From Amycolatopsis sp. MtRt-6 (GTDB lineage Bacteria; Actinomycetota; Actinomycetes; Mycobacteriales; Pseudonocardiaceae): 64,000 nucleotides of DNA. The notes under the pieces were generated by a model, which saw nothing but the letters and a program-made list of their open reading frames with translations, did no database searches and was not told the origin of the DNA. Positions 49,055-57,699 of this stretch are shown in pieces. Made by a program: the position numbers and the translations under genes. Position 1 is the stretch's first letter. Each line of letters opens with the position of its first letter. Where the stretch lies: contig NZ_JADWPD010000001.1 in the NCBI RefSeq assembly GCF_017308975.1, positions 349,612-413,611 on the forward strand, given 5' to 3'.

Positions 49055-50948
49055 GCGAGCCCGTCTCGACGTGCTGGGCGAGCGGCCGAGGCAGCAGGTA
49101 CGCGACCGCGCCGCCCGGCAGCCCGCCCCACGGCGCCGCCACGCCGGTCAGCACCCGGATCGCGCGCTGCACCCGGTAGAGCCGCTTCTCGCGTTCGCGC
49201 TCGAACGCCAGCGCCGTCTCGACGAACCGGGAGCCGTCGGCGTGCACCAGGTTGCCGGTCTCGTTGCCGAACCGGACGACCGTGGTGCCCGGCGCGAGCG
49301 TGATCAGCCGCTTGCCGCGGTAGAAGTTCAACGGCGGTTCGCCGCGCATCGGCAGGATCGGCCAGTCGGCGGGCTGGTCGGACTCCTCCGCCGGCCGCGG
49401 CGGCAGCATCAGCAGCACACCGAGCAGGAACCGGGCCGCGTCACCGAGCGAGCCGAACGCCACCGGCTCGTCGGACGGCGGCCGCGAGACCTCCCAGCCG
49501 TTCTCGGCCCGGCGCAGCGTCCAGACGCCTTCCGCGGGCATCTCGTTGGCGCCGATCCGGTAGGCCGCCGCGGGCACGCCGTGCTCGGCCAGCCGCTGCT
49601 GGAGCAGCTCCAGGGTCTCCGCGCCCTTCAGGTTCCGCACCTGCTCGCCGCGGGCGACGCGGGTGAGCGCGCGCTCGTCCGGCAGGTCCGCGGCCGTCTG
49701 CGGCGGCCGCGGCTGGCCGAGGATCTCCGCCTCCGCCGTCGCGCGGACGAGCTCCCCGACGTGCGGCGGGCGGAACCCGGCGGCGCGGATGTGCTCGACC
49801 AGCTCCGGCTCCGGCGGCACGCCGTACTTGCGCAGGTAGTGCGGCACGGCGGCGGGCCAGATCCAGGTGCCGTCGGTGTGGAAGGCGTTCGGCACGTCCG
49901 GCTTGGCGCCCGGCGCGCCGAAGAGGTCCGGCAGCGGCGCGGGCCGGTGCAGCGCCACCGGCGCCCGGAAGAGGTAGTCGAGCAGGCCGCGGACCTGGTC
50001 CGGCGGCACCGGCGGCCGGGTGACCACCGGGCGCTCCCCCTCGACGTGGGAGTCGACGACCCGCGCGTTCCGGAACACGACGTCCAGCGGCAGGCCCGCC
50101 TTCGCCGTCAGCCACACCGGCATGTGCTTCGGCGTGCGCGGGAAGGTGGCCAGCTCCAGCTCGTAGGCGGCGGTCGACGGGCGGCCGCCGTCGTTGGGCG
50201 GCACCCGCCAGTCCGGCTCGCGGTCGGCGTCGAAGTCGAAGTCGAACTGCGACTGCGCGTCGAGGGTGAACGTGCCCTGGAACCACGTGCCGGCCTCGGC
50301 CTGGAACATCGCCGCACGCAGCCGCGCGAACAGCCCGCCGAGCCGGGGCACCGCGGGCAGCGAAACCGACACCGGGCCGTCCTCGTCGCCGATCGCCCGG
50401 ACCTCGATCTCGGCGTAGTCGCCGACCTGCCGGAACTGCGCGCCGACCTTCGCCCAGCCGCCGGGCACGGTGTGCAGCAGCGTCCGGCCGATGGCGCGCA
50501 GCAGCGCGTTCTGGTCGCCGTCGCCCGGCTGCGGCCGCGCTTCCGGTGTCTCGGTGAAGTCCAGCCGCGTCTGCCACAACGCGGTGACCTGCTTGGCGGG
50601 CACGGTGACCGAGAAGTCGGTCAGGCCCAGCTGGGCCGCGCGGGCGGCGTCGTCGCGGACCCAGCGCAGGGTCAGCTCCGGCCGGTCGCCCGGCGCGACC
50701 TCGAAGACCTCGCCGTCGAACTCGGCGAAGGTGCGCAGCGTGAACGTCGACGGCACTTCGCTCGCCGGGACGACCTTCGCGGGACGGCCGTCGAACTCCT
50801 TGTCGAAGCCCTCCGGCGCTTCTTCCTCCGGCAGCACCGACAGCAGCACGGTGCCGTCCGTGGTCGACCGCTGCGCGCGGAAGGTCCCCTCGCCCCACGT
50901 CGCGTACAGGCCGTCCGGGCGTTCGGCCACCTCAACCCGGTAACGCAC
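49041..50948 (-). CDS. TNT-domain (NAD glycohydrolase-fold) protein, long form
   Basis: 635 residues, no signal peptide. Residues about 545-632 match the TNT (tuberculosis necrotizing toxin, NADase) fold: TTVVRFGNETGNLVHADGS, then YRVQRAIRVLTGVAAPWGGL and PGGAVAYLLPRPLAQHVE. The Gln of the usual GGxxQ segment reads Ala here, so activity is uncertain. The middle (about 250-310) has DFDFDADREPDWRVPP and FPRTPKHMPVW, a block shared with the shorter paralogue at 56284-57699, resembling immunity-type domains; the segment before TNT (YRIGANEMPAEGVWTLRRAENGW) also recurs. Last gene of the six-gene operon. Confidence 0.8.
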   Translation of the reverse strand: MRYRVEVAERPDGLYATWGEGTFRAQRSTTDGTVLLSVLPEEEAPEGFDKEFDGRPAKVVPASEVPSTFTLRTFAEFDGEVFEVAPGDRPELTLRWVRDDAARAAQLGLTDFSVTVPAKQVTALWQTRLDFTETPEARPQPGDGDQNALLRAIGRTLLHTVPGGWAKVGAQFRQVGDYAEIEVRAIGDEDGPVSVSLPAVPRLGGLFARLRAAMFQAEAGTWFQGTFTLDAQSQFDFDFDADREPDWRVPPNDGGRPSTAAYELELATFPRTPKHMPVWLTAKAGLPLDVVFRNARVVDSHVEGERPVVTRPPVPPDQVRGLLDYLFRAPVALHRPAPLPDLFGAPGAKPDVPNAFHTDGTWIWPAAVPHYLRKYGVPPEPELVEHIRAAGFRPPHVGELVRATAEAEILGQPRPPQTAADLPDERALTRVARGEQVRNLKGAETLELLQQRLAEHGVPAAAYRIGANEMPAEGVWTLRRAENGWEVSRPPSDEPVAFGSLGDAARFLLGVLLMLPPRPAEESDQPADWPILPMRGEPPLNFYRGKRLITLAPGTTVVRFGNETGNLVHADGSRFVETALAFEREREKRLYRVQRAIRVLTGVAAPWGGLPGGAVAYLLPRPLAQHVETGSLSRQ

Positions 50949-50981
50949 TTTTGTCCTCCCCGTCCCCCGTGAACCAAGAAC

Positions 50982-53900
50982 CTAGTCGACCGGGTACCGA
51001 GCGAACCACCGGTCGTCGCCCGGCGCATCCGGGCCGAACTCGGTGAGCGCGTCGTCCGCCAGCTCGACGATGACTTCGCGGAGTTCCAGCCGGTCGAGCC
51101 AGCTCTGCCGCAGTGCCTCCTCGCCGTACATCGCGCCGACGAGGTTGCCGCAGACCGAACCGGTCGAGTCGCTGTCGCCGCTGTGGTTGACCGACGCGAG
51201 CAACGCCGAATCGGCGTCCGTGGTGGTCAGCGCGACGTACACCGACATGGACAACGCCGTCTCGCCGACGTTGCCCTGGCCCAGCCGCTCGAGCTTCTCC
51301 GGCGTGGGCGGCCCGTCCATCGCCAAGGCGGCGTCGAGGGCCGCGCTCTGCTCCTCGTGGCCCGAGTGCTTCACCAGCTCGGCCCGGGCGGTCGCGACCG
51401 CGTCGAGCAGCGGTTTTCCGTGCAGCAGCTCGTGCACGATCACCGCGAAGCAGCCCGACGAGAGATACCCGCTCGGGTGACCGTGGGTCAGGGCCGCGCT
51501 CTCGGCCCCGAGCCGGAACACCTCGGCGAGGTCGTCCGACCACAGCGCGATCGGGGCCGCGCGCATCACGCCGCCGCAGCCCTTGGAGTTGTTCACCGGC
51601 CGGTCGATGGTGCCCCGGACGCCCGAGCGGCCGTACGCCTCCAGCTCGCCGAAGCAGGTGAGCCCGGGCGCACGCCGGCTGAACAGCTCCTGGTGCGTGA
51701 CCAGCCAGCCGTCCGGCTCCTCGACGTCCGACTGCGGCCCGCGGGCGCGGTCCCACGTGACGCCCTGGGTGTGCAGCCAGCGCTGGTAGGCCAGCTGCAG
51801 CGAATGGACGACGTCCGCCGACCCGGTCTTCCGCTGCTGCGCGTGCGCCCTGATCAGCGCTTCGAGCGTGAACAGCGTCATCTGCGTGTCGTCGGTGATC
51901 CGGCCGACGCCGCCGTACGCGGGGATGAAGTCGGTGATGCCGTCCGGCCCGGCGATCTCGCGGATCCGGTCGATCGAGTCGAACTCCGTCTTCGCGCCCA
52001 GCGCGTCGCCGATCGCCCCGGCCAGGAGGCTGCCCCGCAGTCGCGATCGCAAGCCCGGTCCCTTCGATCGCGGGGTGAACCGGCCGCTCGGGTACCGGCG
52101 CTCCCAACGCGGGTGTTCCGCGGTCTCCGTCTGGAGTCCGTTGCGGTTGAAGTACCAGAAGACGTCACTGGCGACGTCCTCGAGCAGGCCGAGGTCGGCC
52201 AGCTCGGTCGCCCAGGGCAGGCCGGGCACGCCGACGCGCGCGCCGACCAAGGCACCGGCGATCGCCCCGGCCACCGGGCCGGACCGCGCGGCGAGCGTGA
52301 TCGCCGCCTCCGGGTCGTACCCGCGCTTGGCCGCGGCGAACAGCGCGCGGCCGAGCACCGACCGCACGCTCCGCCCGTCGCCGATCGACTCCAGCTGCGT
52401 GACGTCGTCGGCGTCGCGGTCCGCGCGCAGCGCCAGCGTCGACGCCGCCAGGTCACCGCCCACCTCGTGCAGGCGGACGTGCACCGGCAGCGCGAACGTC
52501 TCCCGCGTCAGCAGGGCCTGGAACAGGGAAATCAGCAGCTCGACGCCCTCGGTGACCTCGGCGCCCGCCGCGCTGCCGGTCAGTTCGCGGGCGACGTCCT
52601 TCGCATACCGCTCGCCGTCGACGTTCGCGAGTCCGACCGCGCTCGCCGGGGTCGCGGCCAGCGCCGTGGCCAGCAGCGCGGAGAACTCGGCGGGTGCGGG
52701 GCCGGCGTGCCGGGTCGCGACGGCGAGCCAGCCGACCGGGTCGGGCTCGGGCAGCGTCGCCGGGACTTCACCGGTCGGCACCGGCGGCAGGCCGCGCAGC
52801 ACGATGTCGGTGTGGAACAGCAGGTGCCGCGTCAGGCCGCCCAGTGGCAGCGGGCCCGCCGGGTCCGCGCCGCCGCCGAGGGCGTCACCGATCGCGAAGC
52901 CGACGTACGCGCCGACGATCCGATGCCACGCGAAGCGGTCGGGCGGCGTCCCGAAGGCGGAGAACTTGCCGAACGTCCAGGGCACCGGCCGCGGCCGCGC
53001 GTCCTCGTCCACGTGCGCGATCAGGCCGTTCGCGCCCAGGTCCGCGGGCCATTCCGGCTCCTGGCCTGCCCGGCGGCGGACGCCGTTGCGGTACTGCCAG
53101 GCGAACCCGCGCAGGTACCGGACGCACTCCTCCGGCGTCAGTTCGAAGTGCTGGTCGCGGGCGTGGTCCAGGGCGTACCGCAGGTGCCGGGCCGGCAGGT
53201 CGGGCGGCTCGACGCCGAACTCCGCGACCAGCCCGGGCAGCGCCGCGGCGACCTCGGGCCCGGCTTCCGGCGCGGGCTCTTCCACGATGGGCCGGCGCTC
53301 ACCGGTCGTGCCCAGTTCGGCGGCGGTGAGGCTGCGGACCAGCCCGGTGCCGGGGTCGAGCGTCAGCCCCGACGACGCCGGCAGCTCCCGGACGGCCACC
53401 CGCCACCGGCGCGGGTAGCGCCCGGGCACCTTCGCCGACGAGCTGTAGGCGATGACTTCACGCTCGTTCTTGCCCGGGACCGGCCGCAACAGCGGCTCGC
53501 CGTTGTCGAGCAACGGCACGAGCACTTCGCAGTCCAGCAGGGCACGGGCGAACTCGGCGCGGCTGATCCAGTTCGCGGCCAGGTAGTTCAGCAGCTTCCC
53601 GGCGTCGGTCGTGGGTGCCGGGAAGCCGCGCCAGACCGGGCCGGGCGTGTACTGCTCGTTGCCGCGGTATTCGCCGTCCGCCCGGAACCAGCCGCGGACC
53701 GCCCGGACCGGCAGGTCCAGCTCGGGGAACGCCTTCTCGTCGAACTCCGGGTCGACGTCCGGCCGCCACTCGGCCTCGGCGGGCGTGCTCGCCATCGCCG
53801 CCAGGTCGTAGCCGATCTCGCCGTCGTCCGGCGCGAACACCACCGGGCTGGGGAACAGCCCCGCGCCGACGTCCGTGCCGTCCAGGTAGCCGGCCGCGTT

Positions 53901-54032
53901 GACCGTGAAGCGCCAGCCGTCCGGGCGGCGCGCGGTGAGTTCCGGCCGGATCCGCAGCCGGTCGCCGCCGGGCTGCGTGCGCAACCACTCCCGCACGCGC
54001 GCGACGGCTTCCTCTTCTTCCATTCTCCCCAT
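50982..54032 (-). CDS. Tandem ADP-ribosylglycohydrolase (first copy degenerate, second intact) with Imm35/SseB-like N-terminus
   Basis: 1016 residues. The N-terminus (about 1-75: WRFTVNAAGYLDGTDVGAG) looks like a YrhB/Imm35-type domain; about 130-260 is SseB-like (RAEFARALLDCEVLVPLLDN). Domain ARH1 (about 370-660) starts YVGFAIGDALGGG but lacks the TDDTQ and NHSGDSDSTG metal motifs. Domain ARH2 (about 665-1016) is intact: LAGAIGDALGAKTEF, ITDDTQMTLFTLEAL (about 712), NNSKGCGGVMRAAP, VNHSGDSDSTGSVCGNLVGA (about 947). DraG/ARH enzymes remove ADP-ribose from Arg or DNA/RNA bases, so this may protect against the ART domains of the toxin. It follows the 747-residue paralogue by 7 bp. Confidence 0.88.
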   Translation of the reverse strand: MGRMEEEEAVARVREWLRTQPGGDRLRIRPELTARRPDGWRFTVNAAGYLDGTDVGAGLFPSPVVFAPDDGEIGYDLAAMASTPAEAEWRPDVDPEFDEKAFPELDLPVRAVRGWFRADGEYRGNEQYTPGPVWRGFPAPTTDAGKLLNYLAANWISRAEFARALLDCEVLVPLLDNGEPLLRPVPGKNEREVIAYSSSAKVPGRYPRRWRVAVRELPASSGLTLDPGTGLVRSLTAAELGTTGERRPIVEEPAPEAGPEVAAALPGLVAEFGVEPPDLPARHLRYALDHARDQHFELTPEECVRYLRGFAWQYRNGVRRRAGQEPEWPADLGANGLIAHVDEDARPRPVPWTFGKFSAFGTPPDRFAWHRIVGAYVGFAIGDALGGGADPAGPLPLGGLTRHLLFHTDIVLRGLPPVPTGEVPATLPEPDPVGWLAVATRHAGPAPAEFSALLATALAATPASAVGLANVDGERYAKDVARELTGSAAGAEVTEGVELLISLFQALLTRETFALPVHVRLHEVGGDLAASTLALRADRDADDVTQLESIGDGRSVRSVLGRALFAAAKRGYDPEAAITLAARSGPVAGAIAGALVGARVGVPGLPWATELADLGLLEDVASDVFWYFNRNGLQTETAEHPRWERRYPSGRFTPRSKGPGLRSRLRGSLLAGAIGDALGAKTEFDSIDRIREIAGPDGITDFIPAYGGVGRITDDTQMTLFTLEALIRAHAQQRKTGSADVVHSLQLAYQRWLHTQGVTWDRARGPQSDVEEPDGWLVTHQELFSRRAPGLTCFGELEAYGRSGVRGTIDRPVNNSKGCGGVMRAAPIALWSDDLAEVFRLGAESAALTHGHPSGYLSSGCFAVIVHELLHGKPLLDAVATARAELVKHSGHEEQSAALDAALAMDGPPTPEKLERLGQGNVGETALSMSVYVALTTTDADSALLASVNHSGDSDSTGSVCGNLVGAMYGEEALRQSWLDRLELREVIVELADDALTEFGPDAPGDDRWFARYPVD

Positions 54033-54039
54033 CCTCGCG

Positions 54040-56283
54040 CTAATGCCGCGGGTACCGCTCGATCCAGACGTCGCCGAGCGCGCTCAGCGCCGAATGCCGG
54101 TCGAAGTGCCAGTAGGCGTCCGAAGCGACCTGCTCGACCAGGTACCGCAGCTCAAGCTGGTCGACCCACTTCTGCGGCAGCCCGGGAATCCCGGTGCGCG
54201 CTCCGAGCAGGGCACCGGCGATCGCCCCGGTGAGCGCGCTGCGGCCGGAGTGGTTGACGGCGCGAAGCAGCGCCTGCTCCGGGTAGTTCTCGAAGCCGGA
54301 CAACGCGGCGAAGGCGCGTCCGAGCACCGAGAGCGTCGTCTTGCCGTCGCCGATCAGCTCCGCCATCCGCAGGTCGGGCAGCCCGTGCTCGCCGAAGAAC
54401 GGCACCGACTCCGCGACCGTGTCCGCGATGGCCGTCCACGCCGGGCCCTGCTGGAACTGGTTGTCCGGGTTGAGCACCTCGCGGGTGGTGTTCCAGATCG
54501 GGAAGCTGAACGCCTCCTTGGTCAGCGCGTGCTCGAACAGCCAGGTCAGGTACGTCGCGGCGGCCAGGTCGGTCTCGTCCTGGTGCGTGACACCGGCGAG
54601 TTCGCGCACCGCCTGCCGCGCCCCGCCGCTGAACCCGCTGCCGGGTCCCGCCATGGTCAGCGCGGCCGGCAACGCGGGGATCAGCGCGGCCGGGCCGGTC
54701 ATCGGCGGCGCGCCGGTGACCCCGGTGGCGAGCTGGTGGTAGGCGTTGAGCTCGGCGTCGTCGATGTCACGCCGGGCGTGCAGGTCGGGGACCTGCACGA
54801 GCCAGCCGTCCGGGGCGTCCATCGGCGCGCCCTGGGTGCGCAGCCAGCGCTGCAGCGCCCCGCGGACGACGTCGGGGAAGAGCTGCTCGGCTTCGCGGGA
54901 TTCCGGCTGCTCGCGGTGCGGGCTGCGGATCACGGCCTCGGTGTAGAAGAGCAGCCGCTGCGTCAGCGAGCCGATCCGGCCGGGCTGGTCGAACGCCGGG
55001 ATCAGGTCGGTGATGCCCTCGATGCCGAACTTCGCGTGGATGTCGTGCAGCATCATCCGGTCGACGGCCGCGCCGAGCGCCTCCCCGAGCGCGAAGCCGA
55101 CGTACGCGCCCGTGACGCGCTGCCAGCCGTAGCGGAAGCCGTCGAGGTTCCGCTCGAAGTACTTGCCGAACGTGTCGAGCCGCGGCACCGTGCGGCCGGA
55201 GTTGTCGTACGCCGGCGCCAAGCCGTTCGCGCGCAGGTCGTTGGGCTTGCTGCGCGGCGGCTCCGGCATGTTCATCCGCTTCAGCCACGACTCGCCGAGC
55301 ACGGTCTTCGCGCACTCCTCGGCCGTCAGCTCGAAGCCGCGCCGCCGGGCCTTCTCGGCTGCCTTGAGCGGCGGCTTCACCGGGTCCGGCAGGCCCATCC
55401 GGGCCGCGGTTTCGGCGGCGACCCTGATCAGGTCCTCCTCCGCCTCAGGGCAGCGCCCGTGCACGTCGATGCGTGGCTCGTGCCGCGGGAACCGCTTGAC
55501 GATCTCCGCGAGCTCGCCGCTGGAGACGTCCTCGATGGTCGTCGGGCCGCCGTTGATGACCAGGTTCGGCGGGTGCTCGAACTCGGCCAGCGTCGCGACG
55601 TCGACCTTCCACCAGCCGTGCTCGCGCGCGGGCAGGTGCCGGGTCGAGCTGAACACCTTGAGCTCGTTGCGCTCCTCGGCGAAGTAGAACCGGTCGGTCT
55701 TGCCGGTCTCCAGGTCGAGCGGGACGTACACCTCGCACCGGATCAGCCCGATGAGCAGCAGCTCCCGCGTCAGCCAGCCGACGCTGCCGAACGACAGCAG
55801 CGTCTCCAGGGTGTTCTCCGGCTTCGGGTAGCCGCGGCGGATCGGCCCGGCCTTGTACTCGGGGTTCTCCCGCTCTTCGCCGGTCTGGTTGCCGTCGGCG
55901 TCGACCTTCACCCAGCCCGCGACGGCCTGCAGCGGCACGCCCAGCTCGCCGAGGCCGGCCTTGACGTACTCGGGGTCGACGACCTCGCGCCAGTTCTCCT
56001 GGCCGGGGAACGCCACCGGCACCGACAGCCCGCCGGGGTGCGGGTGCGCCTGGCGCAGTTCGCCGTCCGGTTCGCGGACGACGACCGACGGCGGCGGGAA
56101 GATCTCCTTCTCCGGCCGTCCCTCGTCGAGGAAGGCGATGGTGTTGTAGGGCACCGACCAGCCCTCGGGGATGCGCAGGACCTTCTCGGTGTCCACCCGC
56201 AGGCCCGCGGGGCCGGAGACGTCCGGGCCGTGCACCGCGCGCAGCCACTGGCCGACCTTGGCAATCGCTTCCGCCGCTTCCAC
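54040..56283 (-). CDS. Degenerate ADP-ribosylglycohydrolase (pseudoenzyme) with Imm35/SseB-like N-terminus
   Basis: 747 residues from the GTG at 56283, directly after the upstream TAG. It is colinear with the first about 690 residues of the next gene. N-terminus: WSVPYNTIAFLDEG (YrhB/Imm35-like); CEVYVPLDLETGKTDRFYFA is SseB-like. The glycohydrolase domain (about 390-740) keeps YVGFALGEALGAAVDR but the TDDTQ motif is RIGSLTQ and NHSGDSDSTG is NHSGRSALTG (about 679), so two metal sites are lost. Likely a binding protein rather than an enzyme, for example binding an ADP-ribosylated target or neutralising a toxin domain. Confidence 0.85.
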   Translation of the reverse strand: MEAAEAIAKVGQWLRAVHGPDVSGPAGLRVDTEKVLRIPEGWSVPYNTIAFLDEGRPEKEIFPPPSVVVREPDGELRQAHPHPGGLSVPVAFPGQENWREVVDPEYVKAGLGELGVPLQAVAGWVKVDADGNQTGEERENPEYKAGPIRRGYPKPENTLETLLSFGSVGWLTRELLLIGLIRCEVYVPLDLETGKTDRFYFAEERNELKVFSSTRHLPAREHGWWKVDVATLAEFEHPPNLVINGGPTTIEDVSSGELAEIVKRFPRHEPRIDVHGRCPEAEEDLIRVAAETAARMGLPDPVKPPLKAAEKARRRGFELTAEECAKTVLGESWLKRMNMPEPPRSKPNDLRANGLAPAYDNSGRTVPRLDTFGKYFERNLDGFRYGWQRVTGAYVGFALGEALGAAVDRMMLHDIHAKFGIEGITDLIPAFDQPGRIGSLTQRLLFYTEAVIRSPHREQPESREAEQLFPDVVRGALQRWLRTQGAPMDAPDGWLVQVPDLHARRDIDDAELNAYHQLATGVTGAPPMTGPAALIPALPAALTMAGPGSGFSGGARQAVRELAGVTHQDETDLAAATYLTWLFEHALTKEAFSFPIWNTTREVLNPDNQFQQGPAWTAIADTVAESVPFFGEHGLPDLRMAELIGDGKTTLSVLGRAFAALSGFENYPEQALLRAVNHSGRSALTGAIAGALLGARTGIPGLPQKWVDQLELRYLVEQVASDAYWHFDRHSALSALGDVWIERYPRH

Positions 56284-57699
56284 CTACTCGATCCTCTCCA
56301 GGCTTCCGTCGGACTCGTGCTCGGCGATCGTCTTCGGCAGCACGAAGGCCACCGCGCCACCCGGCAGGTTCGCCCACGGAACCGTGATGCCGGTGATCAC
56401 GTGCAACGGGCGTCTGAGCCGGTAGCTCCGCCGCACCCGCTCCCGTTCGAGCGGCAGCGACGTCGTGGCGAACCGTACCTCCCCGTGGTGGACGAGGTTG
56501 CCCGGTTCCTCGCCGAAGCGCAGGACGACCGTACCCGCCACCAGCCTGGTGATGCGCTTGTTGCGGAGCAGGGTGAGGGGAGGCTCACCCGGTGCCGGGT
56601 GCACCGGCCAGTCGTCGAGCTCTTTCGCGGTTTCGAGCGGTGTTTCGTGCCCGGCGGTCATCCGGGCGGGGTGCAGCAGCAACGCGCCCAGCAGCTGCTG
56701 CGCGGCGTCTTCGAGCCGGGGGAAGTACTTCGGCGCGCGGGGTTTCCCGCCGGCGTGCGCGGCGACTTCCCAGCCGTCGGACGTGTAGTTGAGGCACCAC
56801 GCGCCGTCCGCGCGCTCGCCGACGCGGTACGCCTCGGGCCACACGCCGTGCTCGCCCAGCCGCTGCACCAGCACGATCAGCAGCTCTTCGTCGCCGAGCT
56901 GCGGGTCCGGCGTGGTCTCCAGCTCGGCGACGACGTCCCCGGCGGTCTTCTTCACGTCGGCGCGCGACGGCTTCGGCCGCGGCTTGCCCAGCAGGTCCGC
57001 TTCGGCGGTCCGCCGGACCAGCGGCTCGACGTAAGGAGGCTGGAAGTGGTGCCGCCGGATGTGCGCGACGAGGTCCGGCTCGGGCGGCACGCCGTGTTCG
57101 GCGAGCAGGAGCGCGACGGCGTCGGACCAGATCCACGTGCCGTCGGTGTGGAAGCGCTCGTCGCCGTCCTCGTGCACGACGGCCTCCCGCGCGAGGTACT
57201 GCAGCACGAGCGGCACCTCGGTGTCGGTCAGCGGCGGCCGTTCGACGTCCGGGCCGCCGACTTCGGCGTGCCGGAACACCACGCCCAGCGGCAGCTGCGC
57301 GCGCAGCCGCCACCAGTCCGGGATGTGCTCGTCGGCCCGCGGGAACGTGGCCAGTTCTTCGGGGTAGGCGGCCGGCTCGGGCGGGTCGGTCCACACCGGA
57401 TCGTCGTCGAGCGCGAAGTCGAAGTCGTAACTGCCGTCGGGGTTCAGCGCGAACCGCGCCTGCAGCCAGGTGCCGCGACCGTCGGTGTACATGCCGGCGC
57501 GCAGCTCGGCGAAGACGTCGGCCACCTCATCCGGCACGGCCGTGTTGTGCCCCGCGGTCTCGGTGTGCTTCCCGACCTGCCGGAAGTCGGCGACGGCGGG
57601 CAGGCCGGCGTTGACCCGGTGCTCGCGCACGAGCTTTCCCAGCCGCACCAGGAGGGCGCGCTGCTCGTCGGGCGAAAGTCGATGTTCCACGTGAATCAT
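56284..57699 (-). CDS. TNT-domain (NAD glycohydrolase-fold) protein, short form
   Basis: 471 residues (MIHVEHRLSPDEQRALLVRL); its ATG overlaps the preceding stop (ATGA). Architecture matches the C-terminal two thirds of the 635-residue paralogue. About 50-150: DFDFALDDDPVWTDPP and LATFPRADEHIPDWW, an immunity-domain-like block; about 275-335: YRVGERADGAWCLNYTSDGW; about 385-471: TNT fold (TVVLRFGEEPGNLVHHGEV, YRLRRPLHVITGITVPWANL, PGGAVAFVLPKTIAEHE). The GGxxQ Gln is again Ala. It could be a NADase effector, or a non-catalytic binder if the substitution matters. A parS-like site covers its start codon. Confidence 0.8.
   Translation of the reverse strand: MIHVEHRLSPDEQRALLVRLGKLVREHRVNAGLPAVADFRQVGKHTETAGHNTAVPDEVADVFAELRAGMYTDGRGTWLQARFALNPDGSYDFDFALDDDPVWTDPPEPAAYPEELATFPRADEHIPDWWRLRAQLPLGVVFRHAEVGGPDVERPPLTDTEVPLVLQYLAREAVVHEDGDERFHTDGTWIWSDAVALLLAEHGVPPEPDLVAHIRRHHFQPPYVEPLVRRTAEADLLGKPRPKPSRADVKKTAGDVVAELETTPDPQLGDEELLIVLVQRLGEHGVWPEAYRVGERADGAWCLNYTSDGWEVAAHAGGKPRAPKYFPRLEDAAQQLLGALLLHPARMTAGHETPLETAKELDDWPVHPAPGEPPLTLLRNKRITRLVAGTVVLRFGEEPGNLVHHGEVRFATTSLPLERERVRRSYRLRRPLHVITGITVPWANLPGGAVAFVLPKTIAEHESDGSLERIE
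57683..57698. promoter_or_regulatory. parS-like site at the start of the short TNT gene
   Basis: TGTTCCACGTGAATCA differs from TGTTCCACGTGAAACA by one base. It lies in the first codons of the 56284-57699 gene, 30 kb from the main parS cluster. Actinobacteria carry many parS sites spread around oriC, so ParB binding is plausible. Confidence 0.55.

Noticed and set aside
51183..54233. Plus-strand open frame of about 1016 codons opposite the ARH gene
   Set aside because: Mirror of the minus-strand gene, Arg/Val-rich, no recognisable motif; the minus strand has clear ARH motifs.
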